From an uncultured Eubacteriales bacterium (lineage in GTDB: Bacteria; Bacillota; Clostridia; Lachnospirales; Lachnospiraceae): 64,000 nucleotides of DNA. The translations under genes were made by a program, and so were the position numbers. The notes beneath the pieces are model-generated. The model was not told the origin of the DNA, did no database searches, and worked only from the letters and a program-made list of their open reading frames with translations. This document shows, in pieces, positions 27,883 through 37,585 of the stretch. Position 1 is the first letter of the stretch; each line of letters begins with the position of its first letter. The stretch spans positions 24,663 to 88,662 of the forward strand of contig UQCD01000009.1 in the NCBI GenBank assembly GCA_900539455.1, written 5' to 3'.

Positions 27883-28608
27883 CTATAATAATTCCTTACT
27901 TCTTCTTACATTTTTCATAGCCAAATATATAAGTCCAATTCCCCAGAATATTAAGAAAAGTACAATTATCATATAAAATACACCAATTCCTAATGTTTCA
28001 GCACCTAAAATGCTTAAATCAAATCCAAACCAGCCTGTCTTTGCACCGAAATTCATAAAATTATAAGGTGCATACATATTTTCGTTCCATCTCATACCTA
28101 ATGTGGCTGCTATTACTACAAATGCCACATAAACAAGTGGTGGAATCGTTGCAAATAATGCGTGTTTTTTTGTTGATCGGTATCTATAGTCAAATAAAAT
28201 AAAGTCTGCTATTGCCAATACTGGTGTTACCATATGTACACAAAAGCTTCCTGCACCATTGCTAAGATAAGCCATTACAAAGCCTTTTTCATTAGTTGGA
28301 GCAAGTAAGGTCAGATAAATAAGAAAGGTTAAGGTTATACTAATTGTCGCCATAAATTTCAATATATATGCCCAGTTTCCCTTGCTGTCCTTTGCTCCCT
28401 CAGAGGCTAGTAATCTAATATCCATATAAATAAACATTATCAAAACAATGTCTATTAAAATATTAGATAAATTTGTAAAGTATGTAAATGATTTTAAACT
28501 GTCTATTGTTCTTATCATTCCATAAACAGAGGCTGCTACAGCCACAGCCTTAATAATAATACCAATAATTAATTCTCTCCTATTATATTTTGTTTCTAAG
28601 TCACTCAT
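27883..28608 (-). CDS. Pr6Pr-like seven-helix membrane protein
   Basis: 241 residues, six or seven membrane helices. FTYFTNLSNILIDIVLIMF near residue 41 and HMVTPVLAIADFILFD near 126 fit the Pr6Pr/FAR-17a-like family common in Firmicutes, whose function is unknown. It ends in a basic cytoplasmic tail (KNVRRSKELL). First gene of the pair with the permease at 26706-27857. Confidence 0.75.
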   Translation of the reverse strand: MSDLETKYNRRELIIGIIIKAVAVAASVYGMIRTIDSLKSFTYFTNLSNILIDIVLIMFIYMDIRLLASEGAKDSKGNWAYILKFMATISITLTFLIYLTLLAPTNEKGFVMAYLSNGAGSFCVHMVTPVLAIADFILFDYRYRSTKKHALFATIPPLVYVAFVVIAATLGMRWNENMYAPYNFMNFGAKTGWFGFDLSILGAETLGIGVFYMIIVLFLIFWGIGLIYLAMKNVRRSKELL

Positions 28609-28758
28609 TTTTTCTTCTCCTAAACATAAACATTCTAAAAAATATTAACACAATATATTTGGAATTTCAAACTAAATATATTGTTAGTATTTTTAACTAG
28701 CTATTCTGTCCCTGATACTTATGTAATTTTTGTTGGTTATACCTACAACATTTCTACC

Positions 28759-28792
28759 TTGACTTTTACTATTTTTTGATTATACTATCAAA
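28759..28792 (+). promoter_or_regulatory. Promoter and possible operator of the MATE gene
   Basis: TTGACT (28759-28764), 16-bp spacer and TATACT (28781-28786). The -10 is bracketed by TTTGAT (28775-28780) and ATCAAA (28787-28792), an inverted repeat well placed for a repressor such as a MarR or TetR protein. No regulator gene is adjacent, so the regulator is unknown. Confidence 0.5.
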
Positions 28793-28837
28793 GTTATTAC
28801 ATTGGACAATTTGTTAAATATGAAAATTGGAGATTTT

Positions 28838-30139
28838 ATGGATACAAATACTAATAATACTAATATTAAAAAGGATTTTTTTAGATATGTAAGCCTTAGT
28901 ATTCTAGGCTTAATCGGAACCTCTTGTTATATATTGGCAGATACCTATTTTATTGCAAAGGGCGAAGGTAATCTTGGCTTAGCAGCCTTAAATGTCGCAA
29001 TTCCTGCGTTTAATTTTATGAATGCCACAGGACTTATGATTGGAATTGGTGGTGCTACAAAATATTCTATTACAAAGAAAAACTCTGTTTTTGTCCACTC
29101 CCTTGTAATGGCACTATTTTTCGCACTTATTTTCTTTGTTATAGGTGCATTTTTCCCTTATAAACTTTCACGACTTTTAGGTGCAAATGATGATGTACTT
29201 AACATTACAGCAACCTATCTTAGATTGTTGCTTTGCTTCGCCCCTGCCTTTATGCTTAATAATTTATTTATGGCATTTGTAAGAAATGATGAAAACCCTC
29301 GTCTGGTATCTATTGCTATGACCTGTGGAAGTCTTTTCAATATTGTTTTTGACTATATTTTCATATTCCCAATGGGACTGGGTATGTTTGGTGCCGCCTT
29401 AGCTACAGGCTTTTCACCAGCCATAAGTATTCTGGTTATGTCCCTTCACAAGCTTAAGAAAAAAAATACCTTCCACCTAAAATTTGAGAAAATTAATTTA
29501 AAAATGTGTCTAAGTATTGCTTCTCTTGGTATTTCCTCATTTATTACTGAATTTGCGAACGGTATTGTAGTGCTTATTTTCAACATTATTATTCTTAATA
29601 TTAAAGGAAACATAGGTGTAGCTGCCTATGGTGTTATCGCAAATATTGCAATGGTAATTATGGCTTTATTTAATGGTCTTTCACAGGGTATGCAGCCTCT
29701 TTTAAGTCTTGAATATGGCAAAGGCAGCCTTTTTAATGTAAAAAAACTGTATAAGCTAGGTACAATTTTCTCCGTGTGTATGGCAGCCATTGTTTATATA
29801 CTACTATTTGTATTTTCAAAGCCAGTTATTGCAGTTTTTAATAGTGAGCAAAATCAAGCCTTGTCGGATATTGCCAATACAGGCATACATTTATATTTTT
29901 TAGCCTTTTTCTTTACTGGTATTAATATTGTAAAGGCAAGCTATTATAGTGCCATTGGCAATGCTAAAAACGGTTTTATTATTTCAATACTCAGAGGCTT
30001 TGTAATTATTATTCCAGCAGTTTTTATACTGGCACACCTGTTTTCAATGAATGGTGTGTGGTTATCCTTACTGGTTACAGACCTTATTGTATTTATAATT
30101 TCCCTGTTTCTTAAAGCACCTAAGAAACAATTAGATTAG
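28838..30139 (+). CDS. MATE family efflux transporter
   Basis: 433 residues from ATG 28838 (TTGGAG 5 nt upstream). Twelve helices in two related halves. SLSILGLIGTSCYILADTYFIA at the start and NDENPRLVSIAMTCGSLFNIVFDYIFIF in helix 4-5 are typical MATE signatures. Such proteins expel drugs or metabolites by Na+ or H+ antiport. A separate MATE-like N-terminal remnant lies at 61714-61800. Confidence 0.93.
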   Translation: MDTNTNNTNIKKDFFRYVSLSILGLIGTSCYILADTYFIAKGEGNLGLAALNVAIPAFNFMNATGLMIGIGGATKYSITKKNSVFVHSLVMALFFALIFFVIGAFFPYKLSRLLGANDDVLNITATYLRLLLCFAPAFMLNNLFMAFVRNDENPRLVSIAMTCGSLFNIVFDYIFIFPMGLGMFGAALATGFSPAISILVMSLHKLKKKNTFHLKFEKINLKMCLSIASLGISSFITEFANGIVVLIFNIIILNIKGNIGVAAYGVIANIAMVIMALFNGLSQGMQPLLSLEYGKGSLFNVKKLYKLGTIFSVCMAAIVYILLFVFSKPVIAVFNSEQNQALSDIANTGIHLYFLAFFFTGINIVKASYYSAIGNAKNGFIISILRGFVIIIPAVFILAHLFSMNGVWLSLLVTDLIVFIISLFLKAPKKQLD

Positions 30140-30149
30140 CCTTTATCCT

Positions 30150-33041
30150 TTATTCCTTGTTCTTTTTGCTTTTCTTCTTTTTTCTTAAAACTACAATTAC
30201 AATTATTACAGCCACTAACACTGCTGCTGCAATAATGATTATATATTGATAATTTGTTTCGTCCATTACTAAGGCAACCTTTGCACCATATGGAACTGAG
30301 CATACAACATAGCTGCCGTCAGTAGCAGTTTCTGCCTTTACCCATTTATTATTTTCATAATAATATATAGTAGATGCACCCTTTACAGCTCTTACATGGA
30401 GCTTTACTTCCTTATATTCTTTTGAATTTTCACTGCCTATAGACCAGTCAAAGCCATATACTGCATCCTTGTCTATATCAATTTTTGCTGCTCTAAGCTC
30501 TATTATATCTAAGGTATCATTGGCATAAAACTCGCCTTCAGCAATTACATAAGGTGTTTTGTCATCTCGTCTTGTGTAGGAAATACTCTCTGTCCAAGGA
30601 ACATATTCTGCCTCTACATCAATGCTTTCCTTAATAGCAATTCTATCAAAGCTGTCTGGCCATTTCCAGTAATATCCGTCCTTTTCAGGGCAGCTAGGTA
30701 TATCCTCTTCGCTCAAGTTAGAATTGTATGGAATATTCTTTGTACTTAATTCATTTCCGTCAGCTAAAAATCTTATTGTTACAGTTTTAAAGCCTGCTGG
30801 AACATTAGGACGCTTCATTATTTCCTCATAGGACATATGCCATGCTGCATTTACATAATTAATATTATCAATAGCACCATATTTACTATTAGCATAATAA
30901 TTTCCACTTATTTCTCCAGCATCATCAATCTTTCCGGCTATTGCTCCCAAGCCTTCGCCAGTTCCTGCTATATCACTTAAGCTAATACAATTTATCAGCT
31001 TGTAGCCCTGACCGGCAATTCCACCTATGTATCTTACGCCGTCAATAATAGCAAAGCTATAGCTTTCCTCTACTGTACTAATGCTTTTTCCAACAATTCC
31101 TCCTAAGTATTCCCCTTCCTCACCAGTAATTTTTCCATAGTCCTCAGACCGATATATGTATCCAAGCTCCTGAAGTCCTGCAACACCACCAGCAGAATTT
31201 TTCTTTACAGTTACTACTCCATAATTTACACCCTGTGCAATTATACAATTAACCTTCTGTCTAACTGCAATACTGGTTCTGTCAGAAAAATCAAGGTCTG
31301 TTTCCATATCTGCTTCGTATTCGATATTCATACAGCCTGCTATTCCTGCTACATTAATATCAGCATTGATTTCACCTCGGTTTGTACATTGCCATATAAC
31401 ACCCTGCAGTGCTAAGGTATCCTTTGAGGAAATATCTTCAATCTGGCTGGTTGAGGTTAAATCATTAACAGTATCCTTTGTAGTATCTGCCAGATTTCCC
31501 ATTTGGTCTGTAGCCTTGTTCATACTTGCTGTAAGCGAATTAACACTATCATTTAAGGTTTTATTAATATCCTTAAAATCCTGATTTACCTGTTTACTAC
31601 TATCCTCTAAATCATTAGTAATATTATCTACAGCCTGTGACACATCCTCCTCCGAGGTATCTATACTATTGTATAATTCCTTCAGATTGTCTGAAATAAT
31701 CTGAAGGTTATCTGAAATTTTATCTAACTGGTCATCTGTAAATTTGTGGTGGTAATCCTTATCGTCCTTATTATCCTTATTTATATTTGCAATATTATCC
31801 ATAGCTTTGTTGATATTATCAACATACTGCTTTGTCTTTTCATCGTCCGTATTAATAGAATTATTAATAATCTTCATATTGTCTGTAAGACTATTTGACA
31901 ACTTGTTATACTCATCATTTAATGAATTCATATAATTATTCATCGAATCCGAGGTATTATCTATTGTAGTTGTCATATTATTAACGGTGTCAATTAAATC
32001 ATTAACATCATTAGACATATCACTTGTAACATCAGATAAGTACTCTGTTTCAATGTATGGCTCTGCCTGTCCTACAATGCCGCCTACATCTTTTCTACCA
32101 TAGATTTGTCCGTAGTTTACAGACTTCGAAACTGTTCCCTTCTGTCTGCCAACAATACCACCTACATTATAGCCACTATGGTCATAGCCTATAATACCAT
32201 TATTTACACATTCACTAATAACACCTGTGGAATATCCACAAATACCACCCATATCGCTTCTGTTCATAACATTCTGGGTAATATTAAAGGTACCAACATC
32301 TACTCCTCCTAAATCAAAGGTGGTCTTGTACTCATCATTATTTACTTTTCCATTATTGGTACATTGTGAAATAGTTCCACTATTAGTACCCACAATACCA
32401 CCAGTATACTGTGTAGCAGTCACCTTTGACTCTGACTTACAGCCAACTATCTGACCTCCGTTTTTGTTTTCTCCGGCTACACCACCTACATACTGCTTTC
32501 CACTTACTGTACCATTTACTGTACAGCTATATATAATTCCAGAGTTAGTGCCTGCCATACCACCTACATAATTTTCAGTTCCTTGCGGATTAATATGTGC
32601 TATTATATTTAATCTGACAACAGCACCCTGACTGCTTACATATCTAAAAGTTCCTAAATTTGAGCCTTCAATACTAATGTTTATTCCAGAAATGGTGTGA
32701 TTATTTCCATTAAACACACCTGCAAAATATGGAACACCTTCAAATCCCATTCCACTAAGATTAATATCCTCTGTCAATACAAAGGTTTTTCCCCTGCTAT
32801 AGGAATCATCCCTGCACAGCTTAGCAAAGTTAATAAAATCCTCTGCACTGCTTATGTTAATAATCTTATCATTTTGTGATAAAAGGTCATTTACATCAAC
32901 ATCCTTTGAAATATTTTCATTAGTTCCAATGCTCCCTGCTCCTACATTACCATAACCTGTTTGCACATTAGCAAATACTACACCAACAGCCAGAAGTGTA
33001 CTCATGGTTATTGATACTATTTTTTTATTAAATATTCTCAT
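30150..33041 (-). CDS. Surface protein with GLUG repeats and central coiled coil
   Basis: 963 residues from ATG 33041 (GGAGGATGATAAAA upstream). Signal peptide at 1-27. Residues about 115-340 contain repeated GLUG-type units (GGIVGTNSGTISQC, GGVAGEN, GGIVGRQKG), then a coiled coil (about 340-555, many N/D-rich heptads), more GLUG units (about 575-720), a beta-rich domain and a C-terminal membrane helix with a basic tail (LVAVIIVIVVLRKKKKSKK). No LPXTG motif. Its first 14 nt overlap the MMPL gene, so the two are translationally coupled and probably act together at the surface. Confidence 0.85.
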   Translation of the reverse strand: MRIFNKKIVSITMSTLLAVGVVFANVQTGYGNVGAGSIGTNENISKDVDVNDLLSQNDKIINISSAEDFINFAKLCRDDSYSRGKTFVLTEDINLSGMGFEGVPYFAGVFNGNNHTISGINISIEGSNLGTFRYVSSQGAVVRLNIIAHINPQGTENYVGGMAGTNSGIIYSCTVNGTVSGKQYVGGVAGENKNGGQIVGCKSESKVTATQYTGGIVGTNSGTISQCTNNGKVNNDEYKTTFDLGGVDVGTFNITQNVMNRSDMGGICGYSTGVISECVNNGIIGYDHSGYNVGGIVGRQKGTVSKSVNYGQIYGRKDVGGIVGQAEPYIETEYLSDVTSDMSNDVNDLIDTVNNMTTTIDNTSDSMNNYMNSLNDEYNKLSNSLTDNMKIINNSINTDDEKTKQYVDNINKAMDNIANINKDNKDDKDYHHKFTDDQLDKISDNLQIISDNLKELYNSIDTSEEDVSQAVDNITNDLEDSSKQVNQDFKDINKTLNDSVNSLTASMNKATDQMGNLADTTKDTVNDLTSTSQIEDISSKDTLALQGVIWQCTNRGEINADINVAGIAGCMNIEYEADMETDLDFSDRTSIAVRQKVNCIIAQGVNYGVVTVKKNSAGGVAGLQELGYIYRSEDYGKITGEEGEYLGGIVGKSISTVEESYSFAIIDGVRYIGGIAGQGYKLINCISLSDIAGTGEGLGAIAGKIDDAGEISGNYYANSKYGAIDNINYVNAAWHMSYEEIMKRPNVPAGFKTVTIRFLADGNELSTKNIPYNSNLSEEDIPSCPEKDGYYWKWPDSFDRIAIKESIDVEAEYVPWTESISYTRRDDKTPYVIAEGEFYANDTLDIIELRAAKIDIDKDAVYGFDWSIGSENSKEYKEVKLHVRAVKGASTIYYYENNKWVKAETATDGSYVVCSVPYGAKVALVMDETNYQYIIIIAAAVLVAVIIVIVVLRKKKKSKKNKE

Positions 33042-35490
33042 TTTTATCATCCTCCACTTCTTTAATTTCTGCCACATTAAGTGGTCTGGTGTCTATTGCT
33101 ACATTAACCTTTCCTTTTACATTACCATTTATCTCTGCATCAATTTCACCTTCAATGTATCCTTTGACATGACCCTTTACTGTCATCCTTCCTTCGCTTT
33201 GTACTGTGGTTCTTGAAAGATTTATTGCAAGAGCTGTTTTCTGGATTATCCAATCACCTAATAACAATATTTGTGGAAGGACAAATAATACAAGTATAAT
33301 TGAAATAAGTGTTCCTCTGCCTAATGCCACACCGATTGAGGCTACAGTGGCATCTGAAGCAATGTTACCAATTAAGAAGCCTGCACAGGTAAGTATTGAG
33401 CCTGAGGTAAATATTGTTGGGAAGGACTGGTTAAGTGTTTCAATAATAGCCTCCTTTAATGGCATTTCCTGCTTTAGCTGCATATATCGGTTTGATATAA
33501 CTATAGCGTAGTCGATTGTTGCACCCATCTGTATAGCTGAAACAATTAAATATGCCAAGAAGAATACTGTTGAATTTTGTATTGTTGGCACAGCAAAGTT
33601 TATCCATATGCTTCCTTGAATTGTAAGTACCAATAATACTGGCAGTCCCGCTGACTGGAAGGTAAATAAAAGTATAATCATTACAAATAATGCTGTAAGA
33701 ATACTTATAACTACATTATCACCTACAAAGGAGCTTTCCAAATCCTTATCACTTGTAGAATTACCTACAAGATATATATTCGACGAATCATAATACCGGG
33801 AACAAATTTCTCTTATCTGTTCAAGTGCCTGGGCAGTTTCCTTTCCTTCTACCGGAAGTGTTATATTAAGAACAAATCTTGAATACTTTTCTCCCTTAAG
33901 CTGTTTTTTTGCATCGGATAAGGTTTCATTTAAAGTATTTAAGGTTTCATCTAAATCATCATCCAGCTTTACATAGCCAGCATTATATTGTTCAAACAGG
34001 AAGGTAAACATATCTATAAGCGGCACCTTATATTCATCTATTCCTGTAAATACAGGGCCATACTGCTCATCACTATAAGCGTAGCCACTATATAATAACC
34101 TGACAATCTCTATATCTATTCCTGCCAATTCTGAAAATTGTCTGGGTGTTAATTTGTCTGTTAATACATAATCATCATTTATTGATATATTAGCAAGTCC
34201 TAATACTGAATCTACAAACTGAAGGTCTGATAATTTGCTAAGCACTGCCTTTTCAGACTCGTAATCTCCATTAGGAACAAGCACTGCCAACTGATTTTTC
34301 TTGCCAAAGGATTTCTCAATCTTTTCATCTGCAATTTTTGAATCACTCTTCTTTGCACTGACAATAGAATTGGTATCATAAATATATGAGCTATTTGATG
34401 ATAATATAAATGCAATAACTAATATTATCATAAATACAGGTGGTATTATGTACTTTGTTTTAGAGGCAAACTTACCAACAAAGGTAATGTTTGGAACATA
34501 ACATTTATGATGTGTCTTATCGATTCCTTTTGCAAATATAAGAAGCAGACCCGGCATCAGGAAGAACACTGATATTAAGCTGAATATAATAGCTTTTACC
34601 AATATAATACCCATATCATAGCCAATTCTAAACTGCATAAACATCATGGCTACCATACCTGAAATTGTTGTAAGTGAGGAAGCACTTATCTCAGGAATTG
34701 CCTTAGATAAGGCTATCTTAACAGCAGTTTCTGAATCATAGATTTCATGCTCCTCCATAAATCTATCACACAGAATAATAGCATAATCAATAGCCAACGC
34801 TAACTGCAATACTACTGCAATAGAATTTGTAACACTTGATATTTCGCCAAACCAGAAGTTAGTTCCTTTATTTAAAATTGCAGCCACGCCAAAGGTAATA
34901 ATAAGTACTGGAATTTCCAAATATGCCTTGCTTGTAAGTAAAAGTACAACTACTATGATAATAACTGCTAACACCAGGATAACATTCATATCTGCTGCTA
35001 ATGCTTTGGCTGAATCTTCCTCAGCATTAACCTCTGTTGAAACATATATATCGTAATCAGAAAGCTCCTCCTTTATTTTTTCCAGAGCCTCCTTTGATAT
35101 ATCATCATCAGAAGTTCCCTCAAAGGTTATTTCAAAAAGGGCATTGGTTTTTGAATAATGGTCCTTATCATTTTCAAAAGCAATTTCCTTTACTCCATCT
35201 ATTTCTTCCAGGCTTTTCACCAGCTTTTGGGCAGCATTATAGGTAATATTAGATACCATTACCTTTGCTGAACCATATGTATAAAACTGTTCATCCATAA
35301 GAGTAAGTCCCTGTCTGGTTTCTGAATCAGCAGGAAGATACGATGTAATATCCTGATTAACCTGAACCTTATTCATAGACAAAACACTATATACTATAGC
35401 TATTAAAAATATAATGTATATTGCTTTTCTCTTATTAACTATAAAGCTGGCTACTGTAAGCCAAAATCCTTTCTTTTCTTTTTCCTCCAT
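33028..35490 (-). CDS. MMPL/RND-type membrane transporter with repeat tail
   Basis: 820 residues. Two sets of six helices, each after a large extracellular loop. The MMPL helix-4 signatures ALAIDYAIILCDRF (first half) and QMGATIDYAIVISNRYM (second half) carry the proton-relay Asp. Such pumps export lipids, siderophores or large envelope molecules. The cytoplasmic C-terminus (about 768-805) has regular short repeats, GRMTVKGHVKGYIEGEI and DAEINGNVKGKVNVAI, resembling bactofilin-type beta-helix turns, unusual for this family. Followed by the GLUG protein with a 14-nt overlap. Confidence 0.87.
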   Translation of the reverse strand: MEEKEKKGFWLTVASFIVNKRKAIYIIFLIAIVYSVLSMNKVQVNQDITSYLPADSETRQGLTLMDEQFYTYGSAKVMVSNITYNAAQKLVKSLEEIDGVKEIAFENDKDHYSKTNALFEITFEGTSDDDISKEALEKIKEELSDYDIYVSTEVNAEEDSAKALAADMNVILVLAVIIIVVVLLLTSKAYLEIPVLIITFGVAAILNKGTNFWFGEISSVTNSIAVVLQLALAIDYAIILCDRFMEEHEIYDSETAVKIALSKAIPEISASSLTTISGMVAMMFMQFRIGYDMGIILVKAIIFSLISVFFLMPGLLLIFAKGIDKTHHKCYVPNITFVGKFASKTKYIIPPVFMIILVIAFILSSNSSYIYDTNSIVSAKKSDSKIADEKIEKSFGKKNQLAVLVPNGDYESEKAVLSKLSDLQFVDSVLGLANISINDDYVLTDKLTPRQFSELAGIDIEIVRLLYSGYAYSDEQYGPVFTGIDEYKVPLIDMFTFLFEQYNAGYVKLDDDLDETLNTLNETLSDAKKQLKGEKYSRFVLNITLPVEGKETAQALEQIREICSRYYDSSNIYLVGNSTSDKDLESSFVGDNVVISILTALFVMIILLFTFQSAGLPVLLVLTIQGSIWINFAVPTIQNSTVFFLAYLIVSAIQMGATIDYAIVISNRYMQLKQEMPLKEAIIETLNQSFPTIFTSGSILTCAGFLIGNIASDATVASIGVALGRGTLISIILVLFVLPQILLLGDWIIQKTALAINLSRTTVQSEGRMTVKGHVKGYIEGEIDAEINGNVKGKVNVAIDTRPLNVAEIKEVEDDKNENI

Positions 35491-35650
35491 ATACCTGCCT
35501 CTTTCCTTTGGTATTTTTTAATTTATTATTTATCTTGTGACTATTAGTCATTTTTGAGATTATATATTATCATTAACAATATATCTATAGATTTTATAAA
35601 TATTTAATCTTTTTTTCACACATATTACATTTGAAGTTAGCAGTACCTTT

Positions 35651-35790
35651 AGTTCCAGCTTTAATTGGTATACTTGGTGCTGAATTATACTCTTTGTGCT
35701 GCTTTGCTGGTTTCTTACACAGTCTTATGTACCGCTACGCTGGAACTGAGTGAGAGCGTGTCTGTGTGGAAATCAGCAAAGCAGCACACA
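35651..35790. repeat. Long imperfect inverted repeats in the gap before map
   Basis: The 327-bp gap 35491-35817 holds a hairpin with ~28-bp arms (35695-35722 and 35762-35789, about four mismatches) and a second pair (35651-35659 with 35739-35747). On the minus strand a reading frame of about 45 codons without ATG runs through it and ends ...ANFKCNMCEKKIKYL, which may be a remnant of a small zinc-binding protein. The structure could be a MITE-like element or a decayed gene. I see no promoter or intact gene. Confidence 0.45.
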
Positions 35791-35817
35791 GTGTCTTAAT
35801 CCACTCCCTTTTTCCAA

Positions 35818-36693
35818 TTAATGTGACAAAATCTCATTACCCTCCTCCGTAATCACAAGCGTATATTCCCACTGTGCAGATGGCATATCATCCTCTGTAT
35901 AAATAGTCCAGCCGTCATCATCATCACAAAATACATCTGGCTTACCCATATTAATCATTGGCTCAATAGTAATAGTCATTCCCGGCACTAAAATCATCCC
36001 TGAATTTTTACTTCCAATATGTGGAACCCAAGGCTCTTCGTGGAAATCTACACCTACACCGTGTCCACCAATTTCTCTCACTACTGTGTATCCATTTTCT
36101 GTAGCTCGTTTATTAATAGCATAGCCAAAATCTCCTAATGTAGTCCATGGCTTCGCTATCTCCACAGCCTCATCTAAGCACTGTTTTGTAACCTCAACAA
36201 GCTTTTGTCTAGCCTCGCTGACCTTACCTATTAAGAACATTCTTGAGGCATCTCCATAATATCCGTCAACAATAGTTGTACAATCTACATTAATAATGTC
36301 GCCACTTTTAAGTATTCTCTTATCGTCTGGTATACCATGACATACTACTTCATTAATAGAGGTGCATACACTCTTTGGGTATCCCTCATAGCCCAAACAC
36401 GCACATACTCCTCCATATTTCTTTGTTTTTTCCACAACAAGTCTGTCTATATCCCCAGTTGAAATACCCTCTGAAATATACTCACTTACATCATCAAGCA
36501 CTCGTGTATTCACCTCGCCTGCTCTTCGTATACCTTCAATCTGTTCCTTTGTTTTGATGATTTTGTGAGGTGGTGCAACTGCTCCCTTATGCTCTCTAAT
36601 TATTGCCTCTATCTTTTCATCAAAATACAAGTGACAGCTTTTATATTTTTTACCACTGCCACACCAACACACATCATTTCTTCCAAGCTTCAT
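35818..36693 (-). CDS. map: Methionine aminopeptidase type I with SEC-C zinc motif
   Basis: 291 residues. The first 30 carry a SEC-C zinc finger (NDVCWCGSGKKYKSCH) that helps ribosome binding in related long forms. The catalytic domain shows all five metal ligands in context: NVDCTTIVDGYYGDASRMF (two Asp), GGHGVGVDFHEEPWVPH (His) and IEPMINMG plus the C-terminal Glu. Removes initiator Met from nascent proteins. RBS GGAAG upstream. Monocistronic from its surroundings. Confidence 0.95.
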   Translation of the reverse strand: MKLGRNDVCWCGSGKKYKSCHLYFDEKIEAIIREHKGAVAPPHKIIKTKEQIEGIRRAGEVNTRVLDDVSEYISEGISTGDIDRLVVEKTKKYGGVCACLGYEGYPKSVCTSINEVVCHGIPDDKRILKSGDIINVDCTTIVDGYYGDASRMFLIGKVSEARQKLVEVTKQCLDEAVEIAKPWTTLGDFGYAINKRATENGYTVVREIGGHGVGVDFHEEPWVPHIGSKNSGMILVPGMTITIEPMINMGKPDVFCDDDDGWTIYTEDDMPSAQWEYTLVITEEGNEILSH

Positions 36694-36803
36694 TTTTCTA
36701 ACTTCCTTCTATATTTAATATGAATTTATTTGAAAACCATTTTCATTTGAAAGTATACCACAATTAAATTCTTATTCAACCCTATCAATAACCATCTTTG
36801 ATA

Positions 36804-37415
36804 TTATAAATTTACGCCCATAGTTCTTAATTCATTATTTGCAGCCTCATAGCCTGCAAACTGTATTCCATTTATCCCAACCTGCCTTGCAGCCTCTACA
36901 TTATCCATACGGTCATCAATAAATACACATTCTGACGGAACAAGGTTGTATTTCACCAGCAGACACTTATATATCTCTGGCTGTGGCTTTATCATATTAA
37001 CAAAGCCTGAAACCACCTTACCGTCCACATCATTAACAAAGGACATATATTTACTATGTATATTAAAAAAATTTTTAGGGTAATTAGATAGTAAATACAC
37101 CTTATATCCTCTGTCTTTTAAATCTAAAATCCATTTTTTTGAATAATCAAATTCTTTAACCAGCATTTCCTTGCCCTTATCAAAGAATAATCTTATATAC
37201 TCTTTATATTCAGGTGCATCAGCTATCATCTTTTCTATAATTTCTTCATCAGAAAGCACTCCAATATCCAGCTGTACCCACCACTTACTATTTACTGTCT
37301 TTTCCATTAACTTGGAGGCAATATCCTTAGGTATACCCAATTTTTCCTCAGCTACCTTTTGTGGAATAAAATCCACCAACACTCCACCTATATCAAATAT
37401 AATATTCTTTATCAC
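36804..37415 (-). CDS. HAD superfamily hydrolase (YihX/IA type)
   Basis: 203 residues. Motif I IIFDIGGVLVDF (nucleophile Asp8; the second Asp is Gly, as in YihX-like members), motif II LLSNY, motif III Lys in MIKPQPEIYKC, motif IV FIDDRMDNVEAA. A helical cap sits between I and II. Acts on small phosphorylated metabolites such as sugar phosphates in this branch; exact substrate unknown. A strong hairpin (37505-37558) lies upstream of its start. Confidence 0.9.
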   Translation of the reverse strand: MIKNIIFDIGGVLVDFIPQKVAEEKLGIPKDIASKLMEKTVNSKWWVQLDIGVLSDEEIIEKMIADAPEYKEYIRLFFDKGKEMLVKEFDYSKKWILDLKDRGYKVYLLSNYPKNFFNIHSKYMSFVNDVDGKVVSGFVNMIKPQPEIYKCLLVKYNLVPSECVFIDDRMDNVEAARQVGINGIQFAGYEAANNELRTMGVNL

Positions 37416-37504
37416 AATAACTGCTCCTTTCCCATCTGCTATAATAAATCTTCTGTCTTATAAGTTGTGTAGCCCTCATAATAATAGCTGGGCAGAGCTT
37501 GCAA

Positions 37505-37558
37505 TTCCCTATTGATATGCTTTTATTATTCTACTTTCATCTGCATACCAATAGGGAA
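37505..37558. repeat. 16-bp stem inverted repeat between the AAA+ and HAD genes
   Basis: Arms 37505-37520 and 37543-37558 (TTCCCTATTG/CAATAGGGAA plus TATGC/GCATA with one mismatch) around a 22-nt loop, 28 bp past the stop of the AAA+ gene on the minus strand. No U-run follows, so terminator function is uncertain. Confidence 0.45.
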
Positions 37559-37585
37559 AATTTTTGCTTCTGTAAAATATATTAA

